Of a stretch of DNA of 64,000 bases, positions 27,257 through 37,004 are shown piece after piece. A program made the translations under genes and the position numbers. Within the stretch, counting starts at the first letter, position 1; the number at the start of each line of letters is the position of its first letter. The stretch comes from Sediminitomix flava (GTDB lineage Bacteria > Bacteroidota > Bacteroidia > Cytophagales > Flammeovirgaceae): contig NZ_QGDO01000002.1 in NCBI RefSeq assembly GCF_003149185.1, positions 682,001-746,000 on the forward strand, written 5' to 3'. The notes beneath the pieces are model-generated. The model had not been told where the DNA came from. It saw only the letters and a program-made list of their open reading frames with translations, and did no database searches.

Positions 27257-28645
27257 TCAAAATCGAATATGATATGCTTTAGTTTGAAGAAAAGACCGAA
27301 TACCATGATATGATAACGTTAGCCCTAATCCAGAATTCTTACGACCAGCCCATGGTAAATTCGGACTTACTCGATCACAACAATTTAGATAAACTGACCC
27401 TGTATCCATTTCCTCCATCAAACGTTCTGCTTCATTGTATTCATCCGTATAAATAGCTGAAGTCAAACCATAGTCAGTATCTTTCATCAAAGAAATAGCC
27501 TCTTCCAAATGCTCTACTTCTTGAATACCTATTATTGGTCCAAAAGATTCCTCTCGCATGACCGTCATTTCATGAGAGACATTAGCCAAAATTGTTGGAG
27601 GGAAATAGTAACTAGAAGGTTCATCCTTAATATTTAGTTGGATAGCCTGTGCTCCCTTAAAAAGAGCGTCATCTAATTGCGCCTGTAAGACCTTTTTCTG
27701 TTCTTTTCTAGTTAAAGGTCCTAGCATAGTATTGTTATCCAAAGGATCTCCAGCAACCCAAGACTTGGTATATTCATAAAAAAGATCAATGAACTGTTTG
27801 TAAATAGAAGTGTGAACATAAATGCGTTCTACCGCACAACAGCTTTGTCCATTATTATAAAAAACACCTTCACAAACCCCTTCTACTACTTTAGCTAGGT
27901 TTTCATTATTTTCTGAAACATATACTGCATCTTTCCCCCCTAACTCCAACTGACAGGGCACCATTTTAGAGGCTACTTTCTCATAAATATATTTCCCTGT
28001 CTTATGTGAGCCTGTAAAATAATAGCCATCTAAAGGTAAATCCAGTAGCTTTTCACCTTCTTCCTTATCGCCAATTATGGTTACAAATATCTCTTTAGGG
28101 ACACCTGAATCTTGCATCATCGACTCAATTTTTAGCCCTGTCAATAACGCATATTCAGAAGGTTTATAGAGAACTGCATTTCCTGTGAGTAAAGCAGGGA
28201 TGAAAACATTCACTCCTACAAGATATGGGTAGTTCCATGCAGAGATATTTCCAATAACACCAAGTGGTTCGTAATAGATTTTTTCTAGTAGCCCTTCTTC
28301 TTGAGTAATTGTCTCATTTTGCATGTACTTTTCCACATTATCTATAAAAAATTGGATACGAAGTCCAGCTCCCCTTAGCTCATTTAATGATTGCCATAGA
28401 GGTTTCCCTGTCTCTTGAGTAAGCGTAAGTGCTAAGGCATCTTTTTTATTCTCAAGTTCTTTCTGAAAACGTGAAATACAATCTATTCGATACTGAAGGT
28501 CTTGCTTCGCCCATTGTTTTTGTGCATTCCTTGCCTTTTCATAAATACTAGGAATATCTACACTAGCAGGAACTTTCGCGATACTTTTCTCAGTCGCAGG
28601 ATTGATAACTTCAATCTTTTTCATCTTTTCAAATGGCGAAGTCAT
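27257..28645 (-). CDS. NAD(P)-dependent aldehyde dehydrogenase (gamma-glutamyl-aldehyde type inferred)
   Basis: The 462-aa ALDH has the general-base glutamate in LELGGKDAVYVS and the nucleophile in NNGQSCCAVERIYVH. NAD-binding GNISAWNYPYLVG and the C-terminal PWAGRKNSGLGL are also present. In this operon it likely oxidises the aldehyde made by the iron alcohol dehydrogenase to a gamma-glutamyl amino acid, the PuuC-equivalent step. It is the last of four genes, 15 bp after the hydrolase. Sequence alone would allow a succinate-semialdehyde or generic ALDH role; the substrate is inferred from context. Confidence 0.87.
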   Translation of the reverse strand: MTSPFEKMKKIEVINPATEKSIAKVPASVDIPSIYEKARNAQKQWAKQDLQYRIDCISRFQKELENKKDALALTLTQETGKPLWQSLNELRGAGLRIQFFIDNVEKYMQNETITQEEGLLEKIYYEPLGVIGNISAWNYPYLVGVNVFIPALLTGNAVLYKPSEYALLTGLKIESMMQDSGVPKEIFVTIIGDKEEGEKLLDLPLDGYYFTGSHKTGKYIYEKVASKMVPCQLELGGKDAVYVSENNENLAKVVEGVCEGVFYNNGQSCCAVERIYVHTSIYKQFIDLFYEYTKSWVAGDPLDNNTMLGPLTRKEQKKVLQAQLDDALFKGAQAIQLNIKDEPSSYYFPPTILANVSHEMTVMREESFGPIIGIQEVEHLEEAISLMKDTDYGLTSAIYTDEYNEAERLMEEMDTGSVYLNCCDRVSPNLPWAGRKNSGLGLTLSYHGIRSFLQTKAYHIRF

Positions 28646-28660
28646 AGTTTATTGGGTTCT

Positions 28661-29404
28661 TTAGGTAAAAGATTCTAGAAAATAATCATACAGCTTTTCA
28701 GCATCTAATAATTGGTCATTTCCTTTATAGTTATAAATAAATTCTGGATGCCATTGAACACCCCAAATGTGAGAGTACTCTTTATGAACAAATGCTTCAA
28801 TGATATCATCTTCAGATGAATGAGCGATCGCAATCAAATCAGATGCTAAAGCCTTAACTCCCTGATGATGAATTGAGTTTACATTACCTTCATTCTGATT
28901 ATAAACCTGATAAAGAGGGGAGTCTGAATTCCAATAGATAGCATGAGCCAATTGATCGTAACGTTCTGCATCTCTATGTTGTATTGTGGCTTTATTTTGA
29001 GTTGAAATATCTTGATAAAGTGTTCCTCCGAAATACACATTAATCAATTGAAAGCCGCGACAAATCCCCCACAAAGGAATTTTATTCTTCACTGCAAAAT
29101 CAATGATTTTTAACTCATAAATATCCCTATACCGATCTCCTGGCCAACGTCCATTCTCAATTGCTTCTTCTCCATACGTTTGCGGAGAAATATCTGAACC
29201 TCCTTGAATGACAATTGCATCTAATTCACTTAGATATTTATATAATAATTCATCTTCCAAATCAGGAATTAATAGCGGTAAAACATCCTTTCTAGCAAGG
29301 AATCTCCCCATATCTTTCTCCAAATAACACAATTGCTTTGGAGCAAAAACTGCTCGAGAGGCATTCGCATACTCAAAACAAGAACTAACACCTAACTTCA
29401 ACAT
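28661..29404 (-). CDS. Class I amidotransferase-like gamma-glutamyl hydrolase (PuuD-like)
   Basis: This 247-aa protein of the peptidase C26 / PuuD family hydrolyses gamma-glutamyl amides. The motifs are IVIQGGSDISPQTYGE, the nucleophile elbow GICRGFQLINVYFGG and the catalytic His-Glu in VQWHPE. It begins 4 bp after the alcohol dehydrogenase gene and ends 15 bp before the ALDH gene. The role inferred is release of glutamate from the gamma-glutamyl product in the last step of the pathway, recycling the glutamate used by the ligase. Confidence 0.9.
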   Translation of the reverse strand: MLKLGVSSCFEYANASRAVFAPKQLCYLEKDMGRFLARKDVLPLLIPDLEDELLYKYLSELDAIVIQGGSDISPQTYGEEAIENGRWPGDRYRDIYELKIIDFAVKNKIPLWGICRGFQLINVYFGGTLYQDISTQNKATIQHRDAERYDQLAHAIYWNSDSPLYQVYNQNEGNVNSIHHQGVKALASDLIAIAHSSEDDIIEAFVHKEYSHIWGVQWHPEFIYNYKGNDQLLDAEKLYDYFLESFT

Positions 29405-29408
29405 TTAT

Positions 29409-30545
29409 CTATTCAGTTAATGCTCTTTCATAAATTGCTTCAACTTCTGTTCTTGAAATTTCTTTAGGATTAGATGGTAAACAGAAGTCTTTTAAAGTCA
29501 ACTCTACCAATTCAGATATATGTTCTTGCTTTACCCCAATACTAGAAAGTGTCGGTATTTGTAGCTTGGCTCTTAGTTTCTTTACCTCATCAATAAAAGC
29601 AGAAGGTGAAGAACTATCACACCCAATATTTACAGCTAAACGCTTAAATCGATCTTCTTGTCCTTCCAAATTAAATTCTAAACCAAAAGGAATCATGATT
29701 GCATTTGCCAAACCATGATGCACATCCAATAATGTTGAGAGTGGATGTGCTAATGAATGTACTAAACCTAACCCCTTCTGAAATGCGACAGCCCCCATCA
29801 AAGATGCCATCATCATCTCCGATCTAGCCTCAGAATTTGGATTAACAACAGCTCCTTCAAGAGAGTTAAAAATCATTCGAACCCCTTCAAGGGCTATACC
29901 ATCTGCCATGGGGTGATAACCTTTAGATAAAAATGCTTCTACATTATGCGTTAAGGCATCCATTCCTGTTGCAGCGGTAATATGAGGAGGTAAATCATAA
30001 GTCAGAACAGGGTCTGCAAAAACTCTTTTGGCTAACAAGTTTGGATGAAAAAGGATATGTTTTTGTCTAGACACATCATCTGAAATAATGGCTGCTCGAC
30101 CAACCTCACTACCTGTTCCAGAAGTTGTAGGTATCGTTGCTAACAATGGAATTTCTTCTGTGATATACTTACTACCTCCTTGTAAATCATCATATTCTAA
30201 TAAATCTCGTTGATGATTGACCATCAATGCAATTGCTCTTGCAGTATCCATTGCTACTCCTCCACCTATGGCTACAATACAATCTCTGCTTTCTGTCTTA
30301 TACTGTTTTACTCCATTCATCACATCGGAAACCAATGGATTGGGATGAAGATCGGAATAAATGGAAATATTGATTTCAAAAGGTAAAAGACTATCTATTA
30401 TTTTATTGAAAAAAGGCAATGTTCTTACAGATTCATCTGTAACAATAAGAGGCTTTTTCTTTTGTTCTTCTAGTAAGTATTTAGGAAGCAGTTCGCTACT
30501 TCCTTCTCCAAAATAGATTTGGGTTGGAAAACTATATTGATTCAT
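29409..30545 (-). CDS. Iron-containing (group III) alcohol dehydrogenase
   Basis: From ATG at 30545 this is a 378-aa protein starting MNQYSFPTQIYFGEGS. It has the NAD motif AIGGGVAMDTARAIA and TTSGTGSEVGRAA. Metal ligands sit in the GMDALTHNVEAF, LGLVHSLAHPL and HHGLANAI histidine motifs of group III dehydrogenases. The frame reaches back to a TTG at 30620, but that start would overlap the ligase gene and add 25 unrelated residues. Its place between ligase and hydrolase implies oxidation of a gamma-glutamylated amino alcohol rather than of an amine. In the classic Puu pathway this position is taken by the amine oxidase PuuB. Confidence 0.9.
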   Translation of the reverse strand: MNQYSFPTQIYFGEGSSELLPKYLLEEQKKKPLIVTDESVRTLPFFNKIIDSLLPFEINISIYSDLHPNPLVSDVMNGVKQYKTESRDCIVAIGGGVAMDTARAIALMVNHQRDLLEYDDLQGGSKYITEEIPLLATIPTTSGTGSEVGRAAIISDDVSRQKHILFHPNLLAKRVFADPVLTYDLPPHITAATGMDALTHNVEAFLSKGYHPMADGIALEGVRMIFNSLEGAVVNPNSEARSEMMMASLMGAVAFQKGLGLVHSLAHPLSTLLDVHHGLANAIMIPFGLEFNLEGQEDRFKRLAVNIGCDSSSPSAFIDEVKKLRAKLQIPTLSSIGVKQEHISELVELTLKDFCLPSNPKEISRTEVEAIYERALTE

Positions 30546-30586
30546 GGTTTGAAAGCAGTTTAATGGGGTAGCTATTTCATTTATAA

Positions 30587-31963
30587 TTAGATAATCTCGA
30601 AGTAACGTTTGCGTTCCCAATGAGGGTCAACTTGGTCATACTGCTGAACCTCCCACTCTCTTGTTTTTGCAAAATGTTGTACAAACTCTTCCCCAAACAA
30701 CTCATTTGCTAATACAGAGTCTTTAAACTTTTGTGTTGCTTCCTCTAGTGAGCTTGCCAATTTATCTCCCGTATCTTCATAACCATTCCCTTTTGTCATG
30801 GCTTTATTCAATGACAATTCATTTTCAATACCATAAATACCCGATGCCAAGCAAGCAGCAAAAGCCAAGTATGGATTTACATCCGAACCGACAACTCTTG
30901 TTTCCAATCGACACGATCTTTGTCCTGTAGGTAAAGCCCGAAGTGCTGTGGTTCTATTATCAACTCCCCAAGTAAGAGTAGTAGGCGCCCAATACCCTTC
31001 TACCAATCGTTTATAGCTGTTTGTTGTTGGTGCAATCATTACCAATAAATCGGAGAGACAAGTTAATTGCCCTGCCATATACTGACGCATCAGTTCGCTC
31101 ATTTTATAATTACCTCCATCATCGTAGAATAAGTTTTTCTCCATTTTCTTATCCCACAAACTCTGATGAATATGTCCACTACATCCTGGGTATTGATCAT
31201 TCCAACGTGCCATAAAACTTGCCATCAGACCATGATCGTAAGCAATTTCCTTTACAGAGGTTTTAAATAAATTGGCTCGATCTGCTGCCTCTAGCGCTGA
31301 AGAAGCTTGAATTGCTGCTTCATAAACTCCAGGCCCTGTTTCTGTATGTAATCCTTCTAATGGAACTCCAAAATCATTTAGATCATCAAAAATCTGATTG
31401 AAGTATTCAGAATAATATGAACTTCTCAAAATAGAATAACCAAACATTCCTGGTGTTAGAGTATTCAGGTCATGAAAAGACTTATCGATGAGACTTTCGG
31501 GGGTTTCTATAAAATTGAACCATTCAAACTCTTCTGCCATAAAAGGACTGTAGCCCATTTCTTCTGCTTTAGCTACTACTCTTTTCAGCACGTTTCGTGG
31601 GCAGACAGGATTAGGGTTTCCTTTACTATCACAAAAATCGGCAAGAAAGAACGGCATATTGTCTTCCCACGGAATCTGACGATAAGTCTCCATACAAAGG
31701 TGTGCTTGGGCATCTGGAAAACCTGTATGCCAACCTGTGTAATCGACTTTCCCATAAAGTTCATCCATCATGTCCCATCCAAAGACTACATCACAAAAGC
31801 CAAATCCTTTTTCTACTATAGATAAGAACTTATCCTTATGAATTACCTTTCCCCGTAAAACACCGTCCAAATCGGTGACTGCAACTCTAACTTTATTTGA
31901 TGGGTTTTTAATGATTTCTTCTTTAATCTCATCCGCACTTAAGACTTTTCTTTTTTCGCTCAT
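30587..31963 (-). CDS. Glutamine synthetase family gamma-glutamylamine ligase (PuuA/GlnA4-like)
   Basis: This 458-aa member of the glutamine-synthetase superfamily has the beta-grasp N-domain with VRVAVTDLDGVLRGKVI and metal-site residues in EEFEWFNF and HTETGPGVYEAA. GCSGHIHQSLWD, SYKRLVEGYWAPTTLTWG and TALRALPTG...RLETRVVGSDVNPYLA follow. The divergent motifs and the operon place it with PuuA/GlnA4-type ligases that join glutamate to amines rather than to ammonia. It heads a four-gene unit: ligase, alcohol dehydrogenase, hydrolase, ALDH. The amine is unknown; ethanolamine or another amino alcohol fits best. Confidence 0.88.
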   Translation of the reverse strand: MSEKRKVLSADEIKEEIIKNPSNKVRVAVTDLDGVLRGKVIHKDKFLSIVEKGFGFCDVVFGWDMMDELYGKVDYTGWHTGFPDAQAHLCMETYRQIPWEDNMPFFLADFCDSKGNPNPVCPRNVLKRVVAKAEEMGYSPFMAEEFEWFNFIETPESLIDKSFHDLNTLTPGMFGYSILRSSYYSEYFNQIFDDLNDFGVPLEGLHTETGPGVYEAAIQASSALEAADRANLFKTSVKEIAYDHGLMASFMARWNDQYPGCSGHIHQSLWDKKMEKNLFYDDGGNYKMSELMRQYMAGQLTCLSDLLVMIAPTTNSYKRLVEGYWAPTTLTWGVDNRTTALRALPTGQRSCRLETRVVGSDVNPYLAFAACLASGIYGIENELSLNKAMTKGNGYEDTGDKLASSLEEATQKFKDSVLANELFGEEFVQHFAKTREWEVQQYDQVDPHWERKRYFEII

Positions 31964-32428
31964 CGTCTATGGGTTTAGGTTTTTAGAAAGGTGCGTGAAT
32001 GTAAGAAGAAAGGGAATTAGGCTAAAAAAATCGATTCGTTTCTTGATCTCTATATTCTTTCCGAAAAAAAACAACTCAATTTTGTGCTATTTAACAAGAC
32101 ATAACATCGCACAAATCAACCCTTTATATTCTATAACATTTACTATATCCGTATTAATAATCTTAGTTGAACAGTATTTAGTCCTATCTATACGTCTATC
32201 TGAAGCGGTTTACTGAATTGGACTCTTAAAAAAAATTAATCCCCCTACTTCGTGCCATCATAAAATTTTACACAGGTCAACCCAAGACTGATCTGTCTAA
32301 GATTTTAAAGTAATAAATAACGAAGAATCTACTTAGTCGATCATAAAGTTCTACGATTCTTCTTCCCTAAAGTGATCTAGGGTATTACTACATAATATTT
32401 TTCTATACTAATTCAACAAACTCAGACA
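31964..32428. other. 465-bp divergent intergenic region
   Basis: It must hold the promoters of the gamma-glutamylation operon (-) and of the lipoprotein gene (+). There is one inverted repeat, GAAGAATC at 32322-32329 with GATTCTTC at 32355-32362. No gene, terminator or known riboswitch was recognised. Confidence 0.5.
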
Positions 32429-33658
32429 ATGAAAAAGAGTAACATTTTTTTCGCTGCAATTGCAGCATTTGTATTATCATCTTGTAATGAAAGTGATGAT
32501 GCTTCAATTCCATCAGAAAGCAAACCTATTACTGTATTACCAGTAGTGGAAGAGCAAATCACCCCAATGACGAACGAGCATTCTGCCAAAGATGGAGCTA
32601 TCCTTGAAGGATATACTGCAACTCTTAAAGATCAAGCGAATAACACATTTGTAATTGATGATGTGACTTTAGGAGATTCTTTACATTTCGAATCAGTAAC
32701 AGGTTACTTCTCTATTACAATTGAACATGAAAAAGCGAATGTAATTGGAGAAAATTACTATTTGAATGGAGGAACCCAAGGAACAGCAACTGATGAGGTT
32801 GTTGACATCCAAATGTCAAACCAAAGATATTCTTATATCGTGGTAGATGGTGCTCAAGATGAAGTAAGAGGTGTCACATCTGAAGGCTTCGAATTTTTAC
32901 CAACTAGCAACGATGAATTTCCGAACTTCTATGCTTACGTAGATGGAAATATCGATCATTCACTAGTTCTTAGTACTACTAGAGGTGACATTGGATATGA
33001 ACTTGAAGAACTTAAAGAAGATTATCAATACACGCTTTCTGTAGACTTTACTACTGATGGTAATGTTAAAATTGATCTTGGTTTCAAAAGAGGAGATGAA
33101 GAAGAATTGAAGCCAATCGAAAAAATGGATGCCATAATTCCTGAGTCTTATATTACTAATGGAGAAGATTATTTCCATGATTGGGGTACAGGTTATGTAT
33201 CAGGTTCTAATAAAGAGAATAGTGATATTTGGTTCTATGGTGTATCATACGGAACAGATAAAGACGGTGACAAATTTGATTTCACTCAGAATGTAAGAGA
33301 ATTCACTAAGCCATCATTCGATATCGATGTATTAAACGTTAGCTACGATGGAGATTCAGCACCTTACGCCTACATGAATGTATATATATCTGGAGGTACT
33401 CATAATAAGAAAAATGTTAAAGCTATAACTGTTTATCCTAGTAAAATTAGAAATACTGTAACTATTCATTACACAGATTATACTCAAGATGCGACTAATC
33501 TAACTTGGGAGGCAGCACTAGAGGCTATTGAAGGTAATCTAACATTTACAAAATGGGCTGATGCAGGTAGACTTCAGACCAACTTTATCATCAGAATTGA
33601 TGGCGAATCATCGAATTCATTTGAGTTTGACTATGTCTTAAAAGAATTCAATTTCTAA
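32429..33658 (+). CDS. Hypothetical lipoprotein
   Basis: I do not recognise the 409-aa family. A lipoprotein signal (MKKSNIFFAAIAAFVLSSC, Cys19) is followed by ESDDAS, acidic residues that in Bacteroidota often favour display on the cell surface. The rest is beta-rich, with many Tyr, Asp and Gly residues and no catalytic motif I can name. The final part (NVKAITVYPSKIRNTVTIHY) may be an immunoglobulin-like module. It is a single gene with a tetraloop terminator. A surface binding or structural role is possible but unproven. Confidence 0.7.
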   Translation: MKKSNIFFAAIAAFVLSSCNESDDASIPSESKPITVLPVVEEQITPMTNEHSAKDGAILEGYTATLKDQANNTFVIDDVTLGDSLHFESVTGYFSITIEHEKANVIGENYYLNGGTQGTATDEVVDIQMSNQRYSYIVVDGAQDEVRGVTSEGFEFLPTSNDEFPNFYAYVDGNIDHSLVLSTTRGDIGYELEELKEDYQYTLSVDFTTDGNVKIDLGFKRGDEEELKPIEKMDAIIPESYITNGEDYFHDWGTGYVSGSNKENSDIWFYGVSYGTDKDGDKFDFTQNVREFTKPSFDIDVLNVSYDGDSAPYAYMNVYISGGTHNKKNVKAITVYPSKIRNTVTIHYTDYTQDATNLTWEAALEAIEGNLTFTKWADAGRLQTNFIIRIDGESSNSFEFDYVLKEFNF

Positions 33659-33685
33659 ATATCTCAACACCACCATCAGAGATAT

Positions 33686-33708
33686 AAGCCCTCTACGGAG
33701 GGCTTTTT
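33686..33708 (+). terminator. Terminator with a UNCG tetraloop
   Basis: AAGCCCTC-TACG-GAGGGCTT is followed by T residues: an 8-bp stem closed by the extra-stable C(UACG)G tetraloop, 27 bp after the lipoprotein stop codon. Confidence 0.9.
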
Positions 33709-33744
33709 AATCATATTATTCGACCTCATTCAACAAAGCTAAAT

Positions 33745-33852
33745 ATGAAAGACAGTAACTTACTGACAAAATTCACTTTTATCTCACTATTGAGTTGCGT
33801 ATTCACTGTTTTCACAGTAATTGTTGTGAACGCTCAAGGACTCGTAATATGA
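33745..33852 (+). CDS. 35-codon frame encoding an isolated signal peptide
   Basis: ATG at 33745 opens MKDSNLLTKFTFISLLSCVF and ends in VVNAQGLVI at a TGA at 33850. It looks like a complete export signal: basic n-region, hydrophobic core and an NAQ-type cleavage site. Almost nothing is left after cleavage. It sits between two terminators. It may be the 5' remnant of a lost secreted-protein gene, a small membrane peptide, or chance. Confidence 0.35.
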   Translation: MKDSNLLTKFTFISLLSCVFTVFTVIVVNAQGLVI

Positions 33853-33924
33853 TATCTTCAATAGAAATTTGCCTTAGAAGTCTGAAGATTGAATACACCT
33901 TCAAATTCTTGTAAAATATCCCAA

Positions 33925-33964
33925 AAAAAGAGGGTAAACACAAAAGCTGTTTTACCCTCTTTTT
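33925..33964. terminator. Bidirectional terminator before the BspA-like gene
   Basis: A 14-bp perfect stem (AAAAAGAGGGTAAA with its complement) has a 12-nt loop with flanking A- and T-runs. It serves the convergent minus-strand gene ending at 34000. Confidence 0.88.
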
Positions 33965-33999
33965 ATATAATCGTTTAGTTAGATTATGAATATGTTGTA

Positions 34000-35472
34000 T
34001 TATTCAGCCTCCACTAAATTGTAAGTCTCCCAACCTGCAACTTCAAGGTATTTTTCTTTTGTACCTTTAGGAATTGTAATCGTGTATTTATCATTTCCTA
34101 TTCCTACAATTTTTGATAAACCAAAGCCTTCAGGGAAGGTTCCTAAAAAATCTGAGTCTGGTACATTGTATTTATCTGGGTTTTCTACCAAAGGTAAGAT
34201 CGTAGGAATATTTTCAGTCCAATGTACTGTGATTTCAGTCAATTCTTGAATATCAGCAAAGCTCCCTACCATTCCATCTTCAGATGCTAAAGACTCAACA
34301 GTAGCCGGAATATCTAAACTCTTCAAGTTTGTAGACATCAAAAATTGAGTTTGAATATGCTTTGTCGCTGAATTAATCTCGAATTCCTCTAAAGCAGTTC
34401 TGAAAAAACAATAATATGCATCTGAAAAGTCAAGATGATCAGGAGCTGAGAATGACCTTAGCGAAGAACAGGCAGCAAATACATTTCCAATAATTGTTTC
34501 CATTGACTCTGGTAATACTACTTCTGTTAGAGAGGTACAAGACACAAATGCCTGAGGATGTATAGTATGTAATGTGTTAGGTAATTCAAGATTATCCAAC
34601 TCTACACAGCTTGAAAATGCCGAAACACCGATCACCTCTAGTTTTCCCCAAGAGGCTATGTTTTTTAACTTCAAACAACTCGCAAATGCTTGTACATCGA
34701 TTCTAACTACTTCGTCTGGCAGTGATACTTCTTCTAGTTCAATACATTTTCCAAGCGCAGCAGCACCTACAATTGTAGCCTCATTTGGTAGCTTTAGTGT
34801 CTTAAGTTTGTCATTCACTTGACTCGGATCAAAATTTGGAAGAAAAGCAAATAGAGGCACTGCATTTTCTACATTTGGTTGACTCGGGTGAATTGTGATT
34901 TCACCAACGATATCAACATCACTAAGATCAACATGAGCAAAAGTAGCTAGTGAATTAAAATCTGCTTGGTTCATTGATCCTACAACAACAATACTTTCAT
35001 TTGTCGTAGCGTAATCTTCACCAAAAACGGCAATAATTGAAGCTGTAAGATTATTCATTGTAGGATCTGTGTCATCTCCTACATTGCTTACAATAATAGG
35101 GTTTCCATCTTGTGAAATAGCTATTGTCACCGACTCTGCACCTTCGTAACTGAAAGTAATTTCTCCTAGACGTTCTTCTCTTTGGTTACTTTTTTCAGCA
35201 TTAAACTGAATAACACCTTCCAGTGAATAATCAAATTCACCAACCCATTCTGTAGCAGTAGTTAAAACAACCTCTTGACCTTCAACAGGATTTTCAACCA
35301 TGTACTTAATTTGGATTAGCCCTCCCTCATTAGGAATTACTGCAATACTTTCAATACTCAGCACAGGAGGAAGAATAATCTCTTCATCCTCTTTACATGC
35401 AACTACAGAAAATAAAATTGCAAATAGTAATACAAGCTTTTTGGTAAACGTTGCAAAAAATAATCTTTCCAT
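34000..35472 (-). CDS. Surface lipoprotein with BACON-like domain and BspA-type leucine-rich repeats
   Basis: From ATG at 35472 the 490-aa protein has a lipoprotein signal ending in FSVVAC (Cys26) followed by KEDEE. A BACON/Ig-like domain occupies about residues 35-130 (IPNEGGLIQIKYMVE...TEWVG...VTIAISQDG). LRR_5 repeats of the BspA type follow at about residues 225-410 (ALGKCIELEEVSLPDEVVRIDVQAFASCLKLKNI and similar units). Such proteins act in adhesion or binding of host or polysaccharide surfaces. The frame extends upstream to a GTG at 35511, but the lipobox distance supports 35472. Confidence 0.8.
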   Translation of the reverse strand: MERLFFATFTKKLVLLFAILFSVVACKEDEEIILPPVLSIESIAVIPNEGGLIQIKYMVENPVEGQEVVLTTATEWVGEFDYSLEGVIQFNAEKSNQREERLGEITFSYEGAESVTIAISQDGNPIIVSNVGDDTDPTMNNLTASIIAVFGEDYATTNESIVVVGSMNQADFNSLATFAHVDLSDVDIVGEITIHPSQPNVENAVPLFAFLPNFDPSQVNDKLKTLKLPNEATIVGAAALGKCIELEEVSLPDEVVRIDVQAFASCLKLKNIASWGKLEVIGVSAFSSCVELDNLELPNTLHTIHPQAFVSCTSLTEVVLPESMETIIGNVFAACSSLRSFSAPDHLDFSDAYYCFFRTALEEFEINSATKHIQTQFLMSTNLKSLDIPATVESLASEDGMVGSFADIQELTEITVHWTENIPTILPLVENPDKYNVPDSDFLGTFPEGFGLSKIVGIGNDKYTITIPKGTKEKYLEVAGWETYNLVEAE

Positions 35473-36106
35473 AAATAGTTTAAATAATATATTAAATTGG
35501 TTCAAATGCACAGTTAGTAATTGGTTCGAGCATTAGATATGCTAAGCTTCATCGTTAAGAAGCAGTTGAACATTCTAGATGAATTATGACTTTATATGTC
35601 ATCAGCCTTAAACACCTCTAATCCCAACAAAATTTTATTAAACTCAACTTTCGGAAGATTTTATATTTATACTGATTATTTACACCACTCAAAAACATTA
35701 AACTAGTTAAACAAAACCACTCAGTAGAATATCAACCAACACTCACAACTACTACAGCCACTTTTTAAGTATTTGAATTTTAGGATTTAAAATATTGAAA
35801 GGTCCAAAAAGTAGTGATAAGCAATAAAAAAAGCATAAGGAAAGATTATTATAAAAGAGGCTACTCTCTTGTCATCTTACTACATCACAAGTGCATAATG
35901 TTGTATAAAGATTTCAATAGAGATATGTTAGAATATTTACTCAAAAGTTAGTTCGAATTAAATAAGCCTTGACCATACTTTAATGAATACTTATCATCTT
36001 AAGCTATCCATGCTCGTTTAACTTTTAATATTATTTTTATTAAATTTTGTAAGAATCATTTGAGATTCGGATATACGTTCTTACCCTTTCTTACTCTATA
36101 CTTTTT
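35473..36106. other. 634-bp AT-rich intergenic region
   Basis: It separates the divergent BspA-like and CPBP genes. I see no gene, strong hairpin or operator motif in it. Confidence 0.5.
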
Positions 36107-36925
36107 ATGTTGTTACTCAAAAAACACCCAATTGGAAGCTTCATTTTAATCACTTTTCTATTTACATATTTGATTGGTGGAAGTTTAAATATCTGGATCA
36201 ATCAAACTGAACTCAACTTACCAAAAACAATCACACTTTACTTATCAAGAATTGGTATTGTAATTGGCCCTGCGGTAAGTGCTATATTCATGTCTTACCT
36301 TCTAGAAAAGAGATTTGGAATCAGAAGTTTGCTATATAAACTCATTCCTTCTCAGAAGGAGATCACTTGGTTTATTACAATCCCAATATCCACTTTATTC
36401 ATTTCTTTTTCAGCTTGCATTTTTAGTGGTATTTCACTTAATCTATTACTTGAAATGTTAAGCAACTCTTGGGAAATTCTACTACTTCATTATGTCTTAC
36501 AAATTATAATTATAGGATTTGGGGAAGAACTAGGGTGGAGAGGATGGCTTTTCCCTAAACTAACTGAAACCTATTCATTCCTGTATTCAATACTTATATT
36601 TTTCATCACTTGGGTACTATGGCACTTACCAATTCTATTTTCAGGTGCTGAAATTGTCATTCCTTGGTTTTTTGTTGCTATTTCTGTCACTTCTATCCTT
36701 ACCTTTCTTTGGATTAAGACAAATGGGAATGTCTTTGTTTTAGCCTATGTACACGGGTGCATAAATGCTCCCCAATTCTTTATAGAAAATGAATTAGATC
36801 TGCCACAAGAAGTTATTCTTGAAAGTTGGAAAGTCAGTGGATTTATACATCTTGGTCTAAGTATCGTGTTCCTGTCCCTACTTCGAAAACACATTGTTAC
36901 AGGCTTAAACAAACGAATTCAATGA
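36107..36925 (+). CDS. CPBP family intramembrane metalloprotease
   Basis: The 272-aa polytopic membrane protein has Abi/CAAX-protease motifs. EELGWRG has the catalytic Glu140-Glu141 pair with Arg145. FxxxLWHLP has His173, and HGCINAP near residue 215 supplies the third conserved histidine. Bacterial members process peptides or act in bacteriocin immunity and envelope stress. No bacteriocin gene is nearby. The 47-bp palindrome 80 bp downstream could act as its terminator as well as the merC operator. Confidence 0.85.
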   Translation: MLLLKKHPIGSFILITFLFTYLIGGSLNIWINQTELNLPKTITLYLSRIGIVIGPAVSAIFMSYLLEKRFGIRSLLYKLIPSQKEITWFITIPISTLFISFSACIFSGISLNLLLEMLSNSWEILLLHYVLQIIIIGFGEELGWRGWLFPKLTETYSFLYSILIFFITWVLWHLPILFSGAEIVIPWFFVAISVTSILTFLWIKTNGNVFVLAYVHGCINAPQFFIENELDLPQEVILESWKVSGFIHLGLSIVFLSLLRKHIVTGLNKRIQ

Positions 36926-37004
36926 TGATTTTAACTTAGTCTTTAGAGATAAAAACGCTCACTTTATACTGTATTCATTAATCTCTATTTATAGTAATAA
37001 ACAC

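Noticed and set aside
31875-32216. 113-codon plus-strand frame over the start of the ligase gene
   Set aside because: It runs antisense to the well-supported glutamine-synthetase-like gene, with hydrophobic low-complexity content.
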